A stretch of DNA of 64,000 bases from Chloroflexota bacterium (GTDB taxonomy: Bacteria; Chloroflexota; Anaerolineae; Aggregatilineales; J027). Numbering within the stretch: position 1 is the first letter of the stretch; the number at the start of each line of letters is the position of its first letter. Position numbers and translations under genes: made by a program. The DNA is taken from assembly GCA_016234595.1 (NCBI GenBank), contig JACRBG010000028.1, positions 1-64,000 on the forward strand, read 5' to 3'. Below the pieces are notes generated by a model. That model saw nothing but the letters and a program-made list of their open reading frames with translations, had not been told where the DNA came from and searched no databases. Of this stretch, positions 44,599-52,762 are shown one piece after another.

Positions 44599-45485
44599 GA
44601 CACCGCTATTCCTTTGGCTTGCTGGCGCTTCAGGCGGTCTTGTTTAGCCTTGATCTGGGCCTGCTTTTCGGAATAATCCATCATCCGTGAAATCAAGATA
44701 AGAATGGTATAGCCATACATCATGCCACCCGGTAGCCACATAATAAGGCCGCCAATGGTTTGATCGCGGTGAGCCTCGATGCCCCACATACGCGGCACGG
44801 TGGCGTAATAGGTATAGATTAACTCCGGCGACATCGTGATATAGATGCCCAATAGCAAATTTTGGAAATAGGTGGCAGCGGCAAACATCATGCGTTTGCC
44901 ATAGGTGCGATGTTTGTGAAATTTGGGAGCAGCATCAGTGGTGTGCCACCAAATCGCCAGCGCCGTGCCAAAAAAGAGCAAATGTTGGATGTTGTGAATG
45001 GTGCTGTGGGTAGTGGCGCGTTCGTACATTTCAGAATCGTGCCACATCCACAAATTGAGTGTATAGAACATCCAGATAATCCCCGGCTTGGTAATGGCGA
45101 CAATGAGCTGCCGGAGAGGTGATTTCTGATTGAGAAATTTGGCTAATCGCAGCCGGACAGGGCGGGGCAATCCCCACATCCCAATGGGCATTGGTGCTGC
45201 CAACATAATCAACGGGGCAGCATACATCATCATCATAATGTGCTGGATCATGTGGATAAAAAACAGCAGCGCTTCGAATGTGCCAATGCCCGAAAGCAGC
45301 GCCAATGCCACAAAACCCATACCACTTAGATAGGATACCAAACGCCAAACGTTGGCGATTTTGGCTCCCCTACGCCGCAGTCGCACCCAACCAGTTACAT
45401 AAATGGATGTGAGGGTTAAGAGGACAAGAATCACATCCCAGCGTAACTGCCACGAGCGCAGAAAGGCTTCAGTTGTTGCGTCCAT
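44595..45485 (-). CDS. ctaG: Cytochrome c oxidase assembly factor CtaG (caa3 type)
   Basis: A polytopic membrane protein, 296 residues, with about seven helices. The family hallmark is the histidine/methionine-rich FIHMIQHIMMMMYAAPLIMLAAP together with HSTIHNIQHLLFFGTALAIWWH. Such proteins are needed for CuA/CuB maturation of caa3 oxidases; the family is distinct from the Cox11-type CtaG of proteobacteria. The ATG at 45485 is chosen over a TTG at 45503. It begins after a strong hairpin that separates it from coxC. Confidence 0.88.
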   Translation of the reverse strand: MDATTEAFLRSWQLRWDVILVLLTLTSIYVTGWVRLRRRGAKIANVWRLVSYLSGMGFVALALLSGIGTFEALLFFIHMIQHIMMMMYAAPLIMLAAPMPIGMWGLPRPVRLRLAKFLNQKSPLRQLIVAITKPGIIWMFYTLNLWMWHDSEMYERATTHSTIHNIQHLLFFGTALAIWWHTTDAAPKFHKHRTYGKRMMFAAATYFQNLLLGIYITMSPELIYTYYATVPRMWGIEAHRDQTIGGLIMWLPGGMMYGYTILILISRMMDYSEKQAQIKAKQDRLKRQQAKGIAVS

Positions 45486-45508
45486 TTCACTACATACCTT
45501 CAAACAAA

Positions 45509-45538
45509 GGCGGGTTACCGCTACTGGCTTAACCCGCC
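45509..45538 (-). terminator. Terminator-like hairpin between coxC and ctaG
   Basis: A perfect 9-bp inverted repeat (GGCGGGTTA at 45509-45517, TAACCCGCC at 45530-45538) with a 12-base loop, followed on the minus strand by TTTGTTTG. It lies 38 bases after the coxC stop. It would reduce expression of assembly genes relative to oxidase subunits. Confidence 0.6.
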
Positions 45539-45576
45539 CCTGCTCAATTTTTCAGAAAAACGTAGCGCCCGATGGT

Positions 45577-46236
45577 TTATTTCATTGGCTCGGCGACTGT
45601 CCCAATGAGGTAGAGAGCGACATAGAAGAACACCCATACAACGTCAACAAAGTGCCAATAGAGGGCCGCCGATTCGACTCCCCAATGACTCTTGGCCGAA
45701 TATTTACCTCGAATGCCGTTGAGAAAGACGACCAACAGGAAAATAATCCCCGTGATAACGTGGAGGGCGTGGATACCTGTCATGAAGTAGAACATGCCAT
45801 TGATGACTGGGCCAGTGGCCGGGCCGAAATCCTTATGGACTTCATTCCATTCATAGGCGACCCCAACCACGAAAACCAATCCCAGTACAAGAGCTAGGAA
45901 AATGCTGAGGTTGAAGTTAAAGCGGTCATTGTGTTTGATGGCGACTTCACCCCGGTTGACGAAGAAACTACTTGCCAACAAGATAGAAGTAATAAGCAGG
46001 CCCAATCCCTGACTAAGTTCAGGGCGGACAAAGCCCTCGGTATCACGGCCTAATACGATACGCATAATCAAAATGCCTGCAAACAAGAAGGTTTCGGAGA
46101 TGATGAACAACCACATCCCCAACCGATTAAATTGAAGCTGACGTTCGGGCGCAATTGGAATTAGGCCACCATGATGTTCTTCATGCTCAACGACGGAACC
46201 GTGATGGGCAATGGGTTCAAGTGCTGTGGTACTCAT
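45577..46236 (-). CDS. coxC: Cytochrome c oxidase subunit III
   Basis: A 219-residue membrane protein with five helices, the compact form found in caa3-type oxidases, lacking the first two helices of mitochondrial subunit III. Recognisable stretches are FNRLGMWLFIISETFLFAGIL, GMFYFMTGIHALHVITGII and WGVESAALYWHFVDVVWVFFY. The start at 46236 has GGAGA 4-5 bases upstream and shares one base with the stop of the subunit IV gene (TAATG), indicating coupling. Confidence 0.94.
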   Translation of the reverse strand: MSTTALEPIAHHGSVVEHEEHHGGLIPIAPERQLQFNRLGMWLFIISETFLFAGILIMRIVLGRDTEGFVRPELSQGLGLLITSILLASSFFVNRGEVAIKHNDRFNFNLSIFLALVLGLVFVVGVAYEWNEVHKDFGPATGPVINGMFYFMTGIHALHVITGIIFLLVVFLNGIRGKYSAKSHWGVESAALYWHFVDVVWVFFYVALYLIGTVAEPMK

Positions 46237-46484
46237 TATTCTCCGTGCGCCTCGTGTTCTTCTTCTTCTGGATTCCACATATGCGAAATGTGCATATAGT
46301 AGTTGACGATTACCCCGGCTTTGATAAGGGCAATCAGTGTCAGCGGGATGAAGGCACTGCTGAACAAGGGCAGCTCATCCGCCGTTCCAATGGCATACTC
46401 AATTGCCGTAAAAACAGCCAGCACTACAAGGACAATGATACCCTGTAGATATTCGGCGTTTTTGCCTTTGCGTTGATGTTCCAT
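46236..46484 (-). CDS. Cytochrome c oxidase subunit IV (prokaryotic, CtaF-like)
   Basis: An 82-residue membrane protein with two helices (about 13-34 and 43-65) and an acidic, His-containing C-terminus (PEEEEHEAHGE). The segment KAGVIVNYYMHISHM matches the COX4_pro family. The ATG at 46484 is used because GAGGGGA lies about 9 bases upstream. Between coxA and coxC, as in other caa3 operons. Confidence 0.88.
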   Translation of the reverse strand: MEHQRKGKNAEYLQGIIVLVVLAVFTAIEYAIGTADELPLFSSAFIPLTLIALIKAGVIVNYYMHISHMWNPEEEEHEAHGE

Positions 46485-46504
46485 GAATGGATTTCCCCTC
46501 AAAA

Positions 46505-48523
46505 TTAGTCACCAGCGACGTGTATGGGTACAACGCCACTGCTAATGGATTCTGGTTGGTCAAGTGGCGTATAGGCGTCTTCCAACGGAGAGGCCTGATC
46601 GTCTGGGCTTAGGACAGCATAAACGGCCCCCGGCAATCCATAGTCATAGGGATGGCCGATAATTTCAGGAATCGCACTGAAATTAAATTCTGGAATGGGC
46701 GAAGCAATTTGCCATTCTAGCCCACGTGAGCGCCAAGGATTAGTTGCGGCCTTGACCCCATAACGCGCACTAAACGCCATGTTGAAGACAAAAACCAACA
46801 TGCTCGAACCTGCCACAAAAGCGGCAATGGTTGCCAGCATATTCAGACTGCCAAAGCCCCATGCAGATTGATAGTCGGCATAGCGGCGGGGCATCCCCAA
46901 AATCCCGATGCGGAACAAACTGAGGGCAAAGGTTGCAAAGCCACCAAACATCAGCCAGAAATGGACACGCCCCAAAAATTCATTAAACATACGGCCTGTG
47001 ATTTTGGGGAACCAATAATAGATGGCGGCGAGGTAGGAAAAGAAGAACCCACCAAAGACTGTAATATGGAAGTGGGCGACAACCCAGTGTGTATCGTGTA
47101 GGTGAATGCCTGTCACCAGCAAACCGCTAGGTGGGCCAGTCAGACCACCAAGGAGGAACAGGATAAAAGCACCGAGCGAGAACAGCATGGGTGTTGAGAT
47201 ATGAATCTTGCCGCCCCAGAGCGTGCCGATCCAGTTAAAAAATTTGACCCCGGTTGGTACCGCGATGGTTAAGGTGGTCAACATGAAGGGCAGGCGCAGG
47301 AAGGGATCCATTGCAGACGTAAACATGTGATGCGCCCACACCAGATAGCCCATAAAGGCAATTGCCATACTAGACAGTGCAATCGCTTTATAGCCGAATA
47401 GAGGCTTGCGGCTGAAAACGGGCAGAATTTCGCTGATGACACCCAACCCCGGTAGCACCCAAATATAAACGGTGGGATGCGAATAGAACCAGAAAATATG
47501 CTGGTAAAGGGTCACATTGCCGCCGCGTGCCGGGTCGTAGAAGGGAATATTAGTCCATCGTTCCACCAAAACCGATATAAAGGCCAGCCCGAAGAATTGG
47601 GTGGCGGTGAATTGTAGCAACGAAGCCGCCAAGACACCCCAGACAAAAATGGGCATACGGAACCATGACATGCCGGGGGCACGCATCATAAAGATGGTTA
47701 CCAGCAGATTGATGGAACCAACGATGGATTGGAAGCCGAGGATGAAAATGGACAGCAGCACAAATTGCATCCCCAAAGGCGCACGCACACTTAATGGAGG
47801 ATACGCTGTCCAGCCCGTGTCAAACCCACCCATTGGGAGGGAGAGCAGCAGAATGATGGCGGCTGGAACACCAATCCAGTAGGAGAAGCCATTTAAACGG
47901 GGGAAGGCCATGTCCTGCGCCCCAATCATGACGGGCACAAGATAATTGGACAACGCGCCTACACCCAATAATACGCCCACAATCATCAACAAACCATGAA
48001 TGCCGATGTAATTGTTATATTGCTGGTTGTTCAGAAATTGCAGACCCGGTTGGGCCAGTTCGGTACGGAAAATTAGGGCGAAAAGCCCACCGATGAGCAG
48101 CACTGAAATAGAGGTTATGCCGTACTGGATGCCCACCACTTTATGATTCGTGTCAAAGCTCAGATAGCGCGTCCATGTGGGAATACCCTCTTTGGGGTGA
48201 TAGTGTCCATCGCCACCCTTGCGCCCAATTGACCACGCAAACCAGTCAGTGAGCGATCCGACACCTGCCAAGAAGCCAAAGGTGAAGAAGATGGCGCCCA
48301 TGCCAGTGACAATTTCGGTGGCTTGGTCTTTAAGCGTCCGGGCTTCCCAAATGGTCGAGCCAAAGAGCGCCTTCAAAGGGATCAGCAAGTCCATTGTGTC
48401 CATGCCAAATGCAGCACGGGTGATATTGGTCAGGATTGCGCCTACAATCGAGGCGATGAAACCTACCACCAGCCCGCGTACAAGCCCGATATGATAGAGA
48501 ATACGGAGGAATCGAATTAACAT
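46505..48523 (-). CDS. coxA: Cytochrome c oxidase subunit I (A2-type heme-copper oxidase)
   Basis: Catalytic subunit, 672 residues. Heme ligands and CuB ligands are all seen: GIHGLLM (H176), HIFWFYSHPTVYIW (H349, with the cross-linked Tyr at 353), AHHMF, and the double site HWVVAHFHITVFGG. The proton-channel motif is YSHP with Thr at 351 instead of the glutamate of PEVY, so this is an A2-type oxidase like the caa3 enzymes of Thermus and Rhodothermus. The first ~120 residues, with two helices before TNHKVVGIQYG, extend beyond mitochondrial-type subunits. Confidence 0.96.
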   Translation of the reverse strand: MLIRFLRILYHIGLVRGLVVGFIASIVGAILTNITRAAFGMDTMDLLIPLKALFGSTIWEARTLKDQATEIVTGMGAIFFTFGFLAGVGSLTDWFAWSIGRKGGDGHYHPKEGIPTWTRYLSFDTNHKVVGIQYGITSISVLLIGGLFALIFRTELAQPGLQFLNNQQYNNYIGIHGLLMIVGVLLGVGALSNYLVPVMIGAQDMAFPRLNGFSYWIGVPAAIILLLSLPMGGFDTGWTAYPPLSVRAPLGMQFVLLSIFILGFQSIVGSINLLVTIFMMRAPGMSWFRMPIFVWGVLAASLLQFTATQFFGLAFISVLVERWTNIPFYDPARGGNVTLYQHIFWFYSHPTVYIWVLPGLGVISEILPVFSRKPLFGYKAIALSSMAIAFMGYLVWAHHMFTSAMDPFLRLPFMLTTLTIAVPTGVKFFNWIGTLWGGKIHISTPMLFSLGAFILFLLGGLTGPPSGLLVTGIHLHDTHWVVAHFHITVFGGFFFSYLAAIYYWFPKITGRMFNEFLGRVHFWLMFGGFATFALSLFRIGILGMPRRYADYQSAWGFGSLNMLATIAAFVAGSSMLVFVFNMAFSARYGVKAATNPWRSRGLEWQIASPIPEFNFSAIPEIIGHPYDYGLPGAVYAVLSPDDQASPLEDAYTPLDQPESISSGVVPIHVAGD

Positions 48524-48533
48524 AACGACACCT

Positions 48534-49958
48534 TTAATTAACTACTGCTCCCATTTGTAAATCACCCGTCGGGGCTTGTTCGGTTGCCGGAGATTCGGAC
48601 TGCAATTCTTGTTGCCCGGTTGCGGATAACGACTTGATATAGGCCAGAATTTGGCGAAGCTGGACCTCGGAGAAAGTTGACCCATAGGTTTGTGGCATGA
48701 TACCCGCTGGATAGCCTTGATGAATTTGCCCGTTGGGATTGAGAATTGAGTTCAGGATATAGTTTTCGTCCGCGAGGACACTACCCTGACCTTCAATTGG
48801 CACTTCACTGCCATAGAGCTCTTTCCATGTAGGGCCGACAATGCGGCTGCCATCGACGGAGTGGCAGGTGCGGCACGGCGTGGTTAAGGTCTCACCAACA
48901 GCCACCGGGTCTTGTAATTCGGCCAGTTTGCCTTCGACCCATTTATTGTAGGAACTTTGGTCCAAAATCCGTACAGGGGCTAACATCAGCGAGTGATTTA
49001 ACCCGCAGATTTCGGTGCAGCGCACGCTATAATCACCCGGCAAGGTTGGGGTTACACGATAGAGTGTTTCGACTCCGGGGGTAACGTCTTGTTTGATACG
49101 TAATTCAGGAACCCAGAAAGAATGAATTACATCGAGTGAGTTCATTTCAAGTCGAATGGGTTGGTTTTGCAGCAATACCAATTCACTGCTGATAAAGCCA
49201 TCATTGGCTTCAGTGTCGGGGTTATCAGGATATTCAAACCGCCAAGCCCACTGTTGTGCCGTTACTTTAATGACATATTCGTTGTCTTCTTCTTTAAAGA
49301 TGCCAATAAATGTAATCAGGGCATAAATACCCAACAGGGTTACGATGATGGCGGGGATAATCGTCCAGCCCAATTCCAGCTTGTTGTTGCCGTGAATAAA
49401 TTCCCCATCGCTGCGATCATCTTTGGCGGCATGGAAATAGAGCAAACTGTGTAGGAATAGACCTGCCACTAAGCCAAAAATCACGGCCATCACTAGATAT
49501 TCCACTAGGAATAAGTGATCCATTGATTGGGCTTCTTCACCCGCCGCGACAGGCAAAATATCTTGACCGCCGAAGCCGGGAATCATGCTGACGGCTTGGC
49601 AAAACACCAACATAAGAATGGTGATGCCTCCAATAAGTACCAGCGCAGCCCGATGACCATAAATACGATAGTCAAGTGGATTGGTTGGTTCGGCGGGGCT
49701 ACTTTGCGCTTGTGTAATGTCGCGGTTTAAGCGCCAAGCTACAAACGCAATCGCCGCAGCGATACCACCCATTGCTCCCAATACGCCCAATACCACTAAA
49801 ACAAACTGGACCGTTTTATCCCCAGTTACATTTAGGGTCGAGGCGTCTTCCCCACTTAATTGACGGGCGGGTGAAAACCTACCCCCAGTCAGCAAAAACA
49901 GAATCCCGATGAAACTCACCAATAGCAGTAGAGTTCCCATCAATTGAGGTCGCTTCAT
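48534..49958 (-). CDS. coxB: Cytochrome c oxidase subunit II fused to cytochrome c
   Basis: The electron-entry subunit, 474 residues. Residues ~190-335 carry the CuA site: H279, C314, E316, C318, H322 and M325. From ~350 a covalent cytochrome c domain follows, with CRTCH (362-366) binding heme and M421 (GIMPQ) as the likely axial ligand; this fusion defines the caa3 type. Unusually, about five hydrophobic helices precede the CuA domain (around 7-24, 50-76, 105-123, 150-172, 197-220), where typical subunit II has two. First structural gene, with a promoter 42 bases upstream and AGGA before the ATG. Confidence 0.95.
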   Translation of the reverse strand: MKRPQLMGTLLLLVSFIGILFLLTGGRFSPARQLSGEDASTLNVTGDKTVQFVLVVLGVLGAMGGIAAAIAFVAWRLNRDITQAQSSPAEPTNPLDYRIYGHRAALVLIGGITILMLVFCQAVSMIPGFGGQDILPVAAGEEAQSMDHLFLVEYLVMAVIFGLVAGLFLHSLLYFHAAKDDRSDGEFIHGNNKLELGWTIIPAIIVTLLGIYALITFIGIFKEEDNEYVIKVTAQQWAWRFEYPDNPDTEANDGFISSELVLLQNQPIRLEMNSLDVIHSFWVPELRIKQDVTPGVETLYRVTPTLPGDYSVRCTEICGLNHSLMLAPVRILDQSSYNKWVEGKLAELQDPVAVGETLTTPCRTCHSVDGSRIVGPTWKELYGSEVPIEGQGSVLADENYILNSILNPNGQIHQGYPAGIMPQTYGSTFSEVQLRQILAYIKSLSATGQQELQSESPATEQAPTGDLQMGAVVN

Positions 49959-49999
49959 AACTTCCTAAACTCTCCTTATACGCCCTCTCGACCCTGCAA

Positions 50000-50028
50000 A
50001 TTATAACTCCGATTGTGCCCAATGTCAC
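50000..50028 (-). promoter_or_regulatory. Promoter of the oxidase operon
   Basis: Read on the minus strand: -35 GTGACA (50023-50028), an ideal 17-base spacer, and a perfect -10 TATAAT (50000-50005), 42 bases before the coxB ATG. The -35 box is embedded in the second copy of a tandem operator-like repeat. Confidence 0.7.
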
Positions 50029-50031
50029 AAA
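50012..50031 (-). promoter_or_regulatory. Operator-like repeat 2, overlapping the -35 box
   Basis: Minus-strand TTTGTGACATTGGGCACAAT. It contains an inverted repeat TTGTG-N8-CACAA. The same pattern recurs 23 bases upstream. Placement over the -35 box suggests a repressor site. Confidence 0.6.
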
Positions 50032-50034
50032 CTT

Positions 50035-50054
50035 ATTGTACCGTTTGTCACAAA
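50035..50054 (-). promoter_or_regulatory. Operator-like repeat 1, upstream of the oxidase promoter
   Basis: Minus-strand TTTGTGACAAACGGTACAAT, identical to repeat 2 at 16 of 20 positions and about two helical turns away, so one protein, or two cooperating dimers, could bind the same DNA face. Confidence 0.6.
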
Positions 50055-50097
50055 TTCTCGCAAAGAATATGCAACAAATCAACAAACAAAAAACAAA

Positions 50098-51087
50098 CTA
50101 GGCTGGTTGGTGCGATGTTTGAGCTTGGGGTTGTTCTTTGGTCATTTGCGACGGTGATTCGATGCCTACGCGCCCTGCCAATAGATAGATGAGGGTTAAC
50201 CCACCCACAAAAAGACTGGCGGTGATAAGATGAATCACCTGTAAGACTGGTGGCAATCCCCCATAAGCCATTCCAATACCAGCGAGAATTTGGACGGCCA
50301 ATAACCCGGCAATCCCTTTCGCTAGCATCCGCAACCAGCGATTTGGATCAGCCTTGCGATGAGTATAGTAAACAATTCCCACTACCCCGGCAATAATTAG
50401 CCAAGAATAGGAACGGTGAACTATATCCACCCAATCGGTTTCCTCAATCCATTTGCTACGGGAGAGTACATCGCCTTTTTGGTCTTCAATGTGTTCCAGT
50501 TCACCGCGTAACTGTGTTCCCAAACCGACCTGTACCAATGTAAGCAGCAAGGCCACGATTGCAATCCAGCCAAGTCGCCGCCGTTGGACGGGCAAGTTTG
50601 TGAATGGTTTGGAGTTGGGAAAAAATCCTGCTACAGTAGCATACAACAAGAGGCTCACAATCACCAGCGCCAAAATGAGATGGGCGGTCAAAACCCATGC
50701 TTCTAGTTCGCTCGCGACTACTTGCCCCCCTAACCAACCTTCAAACACAACCAATACAAACGCTCCAATTGAAGGGTAGAGGATGCGGGGTTTATCGCGA
50801 TGTTTGCGTACCGCCTGAACCAACGTGCCGAGAATCAGAAAGCCTACAATTACACCGATAAAACGATTGGTATATTCAATCCATGCCAATTGAAAATTGA
50901 ATTTGGAGGCGTCAATGTTGCTGGGGATTTGGGATTCGTTGAACGGAGGATAGTAGCGCCCAAAACATTTCGGCCAATCGGGGCAGCCCAGCCCTGCGTC
51001 AGAGGCCCGAACCATACCCCCGACCATAATGAGCGCGTAAGTAGCGATAGTGGTCGCTAAGGCCCACTTTTGAAAACGAGTAAACAC
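50098..51087 (-). CDS. ctaA: Heme A synthase (CtaA/COX15)
   Basis: A membrane oxidase, 329 residues with eight helices, turning heme O into heme A. Signatures: GGMVRASDAGLGCPDWPKC (first conserved Cys pair), EYTNRFIGVIVGF (the Glu and heme-ligand region), ELEAWVLTAHL and HRSYSWLIIAGV (histidine ligands). The start is GTG at 51087 with AAGGAGT 6 bases upstream; longer readings lack a ribosome site. It precedes the oxidase operon by 139 bases and may have its own promoter. Confidence 0.93.
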   Translation of the reverse strand: MFTRFQKWALATTIATYALIMVGGMVRASDAGLGCPDWPKCFGRYYPPFNESQIPSNIDASKFNFQLAWIEYTNRFIGVIVGFLILGTLVQAVRKHRDKPRILYPSIGAFVLVVFEGWLGGQVVASELEAWVLTAHLILALVIVSLLLYATVAGFFPNSKPFTNLPVQRRRLGWIAIVALLLTLVQVGLGTQLRGELEHIEDQKGDVLSRSKWIEETDWVDIVHRSYSWLIIAGVVGIVYYTHRKADPNRWLRMLAKGIAGLLAVQILAGIGMAYGGLPPVLQVIHLITASLFVGGLTLIYLLAGRVGIESPSQMTKEQPQAQTSHQPA

Positions 51088-51218
51088 GAGTTGACTCCTT
51101 ATATCAATCGTAAATTCTAAGATATTTCTCAGAAAACAGGAGTGGCTCTTAAAGTCGCCCCCGGTCTTCGCTATACTTGCGCTTGTTTTCACAAACTAAC
51201 CTATGGAGTAATCCCCTC

Positions 51219-51827
51219 ATGAAACGAGCATTGCTGTTTTTCGCCGCTGGGATTTTTGCTCTAATTTTGATTGGCGCAGGAGTTGTTTACGTACTTGGAC
51301 AACGGACTCCTACCAAAGACCCGGTTATCAAACAATCTACTTCCGCTGAGGGTGCTGCCCCAAACGAAAGTCTAGTGTTTCCTGAATTGGTTGGCACATC
51401 GCTTTTATTAGAACAAGTTAGTGTTCCGAGTGATCTTGCCGGCGATTATAAACTGGTGGTGGTGTCCTACGATGCTTCTCAGCAGCTGGATGTTGACGAA
51501 TGGCTGCCCGCGCTGGAAGATTTAAATGAAGAATTTCCTCAATTGGCAGGCTATTATATCCCCCTACTGCCTAAAAGCGCCGCCGATAGTTCGGTGTTTA
51601 TTATCGGTGGGATGGCGGCTGTTGCCAAGAGTGATGTTGATCGTGGCCGCACGATCGTTGTCTTTACCAATGTAGATTCCTTTAATCGGCTAGTAAATGT
51701 GCCGAATAAAGATGTCATCCAACTATTTTTAATAGATCAAAACCAGCATATTCTCTGGCAGGGTAGTGGGCTATATAATGAGAAAATGCTGGATGAATTA
51801 CGGGCAATCCTACAAGACACCCTTTAA
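51219..51827 (+). CDS. Membrane-anchored thioredoxin-fold-like protein lacking CxxC
   Basis: A 202-residue protein with an N-terminal membrane anchor (LLFFAAGIFALILIGAGVVYVLG) and an outward domain. The domain order (YKLVVVSYDASQQ ... WLPALEDLNEEFPQ ... YYIPLLPK ... QLFLIDQNQHILWQGSG) suggests a thioredoxin/Sco/ATP10-like fold, but there is no CxxC pair, so it would not be a disulphide enzyme. It is divergent from ctaA across 131 bases, so a link to oxidase or ATP-synthase assembly is conceivable. No family was firmly recognised. Confidence 0.65.
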   Translation: MKRALLFFAAGIFALILIGAGVVYVLGQRTPTKDPVIKQSTSAEGAAPNESLVFPELVGTSLLLEQVSVPSDLAGDYKLVVVSYDASQQLDVDEWLPALEDLNEEFPQLAGYYIPLLPKSAADSSVFIIGGMAAVAKSDVDRGRTIVVFTNVDSFNRLVNVPNKDVIQLFLIDQNQHILWQGSGLYNEKMLDELRAILQDTL

Positions 51828-51830
51828 ATA

Positions 51831-52226
51831 TCAAGGAGCTTTAACAGTGGCCTCACCTTCGATGACAACCTCGCCATTTTGATTGGTACAGGTGGTTTCA
51901 AAGGTGACGATTTTTCTTTCGGCCCGTACCTGTGAAATAATAACGGTCGCGGTAATGGTGTCTCCAATAAAAACGGGCTTTTTGAATTTGAGATTTTGGC
52001 CCAGATAGATTGTCCCGGGGCCGGGGAGATCGTTGGCTAAGACCGCCGAAATGAGGGCTGAGGTTAACATACCATGTACAATCCGCCGCCCAAAGACTGT
52101 TGTCGCGGCATAGGTTGCATCTAAGTGGACGGGATTGGTATCGCCCGTTAGTTGGGCAAAAAGACGCACATCTTCATCGCTGAATGTTTTCGTCCGGTTG
52201 GCACTCATACCGGGTTTGTAGGTCAT
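51831..52226 (-). CDS. MaoC-family (R)-specific enoyl-CoA hydratase-like protein
   Basis: A 131-residue hot-dog fold protein. Catalytic Asp and His lie in LTGDTNPVHLD (hydratase 2 motif) followed by GRRIVHGMLTSALIS. The length matches PhaJ-type hydratases that hydrate trans-2-enoyl-CoA to (R)-3-hydroxyacyl-CoA, as in PHA or fatty acid metabolism. It converges with the thioredoxin-like gene and is divergent from the hypothetical gene. No phaC is seen in the window, so its pathway is open. Confidence 0.88.
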   Translation of the reverse strand: MTYKPGMSANRTKTFSDEDVRLFAQLTGDTNPVHLDATYAATTVFGRRIVHGMLTSALISAVLANDLPGPGTIYLGQNLKFKKPVFIGDTITATVIISQVRAERKIVTFETTCTNQNGEVVIEGEATVKAP

Positions 52227-52288
52227 GCGTTTTCCTCACAAAATGGATTCGAGCAACTATAGGGCGATTGTACCGGAGAAATTGGGTT

Positions 52289-52759
52289 ATGGAAATTGAT
52301 TGGAATGCGACTGAATTACCCGCCCAACTAGAAAAGTATCATCTGAAAACGATTCAGACGATTTTGGATTATGCCAATAGTGGCGAGGTGGGGATCATCA
52401 AAATTAACCTACACGATTTAGCCCCCTACACCCAAAGTTGGGGTCTTAAAGCTGGGGTATGGTTGGTTTTGGCGGTGGTCAAAATGCTGACCGAGATTGC
52501 AGATGGCTATCGTACTGAACCGTCATCAGACTTGCCTGTCATCGGTTGTACGCCGCCCGATTATTTTGAAATCGCCGTGCCCACTGACCAAGAACAAGAA
52601 ATGAGCCATCGCATTCTCACCGCTTATAATGAAATCTATGCGGTACTGCTGCGCACCCACCGGCAGTCGAGCAGCCCAATTTGGCATCGTCGTTCCACCG
52701 TCCAATATTTCCCGCAATTAATGGTAGAAGGTAGTGGGACTGAACTCACAGAACAATGA
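52289..52759 (+). CDS. Hypothetical protein
   Basis: A 156-residue soluble protein. The ATG at 52289 has GGAGAA 9 bases upstream; a longer reading from 52184 overlaps the MaoC gene and lacks support. It begins MEIDWNATELPAQLEKYHLKT and has a predicted helix-strand-helix pattern with IIKINLHDLAPYTQSWGLKAG in the middle. There are no recognisable motifs. It lies 3 bases before the Nudix gene, so the two are probably co-transcribed. Confidence 0.65.
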   Translation: MEIDWNATELPAQLEKYHLKTIQTILDYANSGEVGIIKINLHDLAPYTQSWGLKAGVWLVLAVVKMLTEIADGYRTEPSSDLPVIGCTPPDYFEIAVPTDQEQEMSHRILTAYNEIYAVLLRTHRQSSSPIWHRRSTVQYFPQLMVEGSGTELTEQ

Positions 52760-52762
52760 CCT

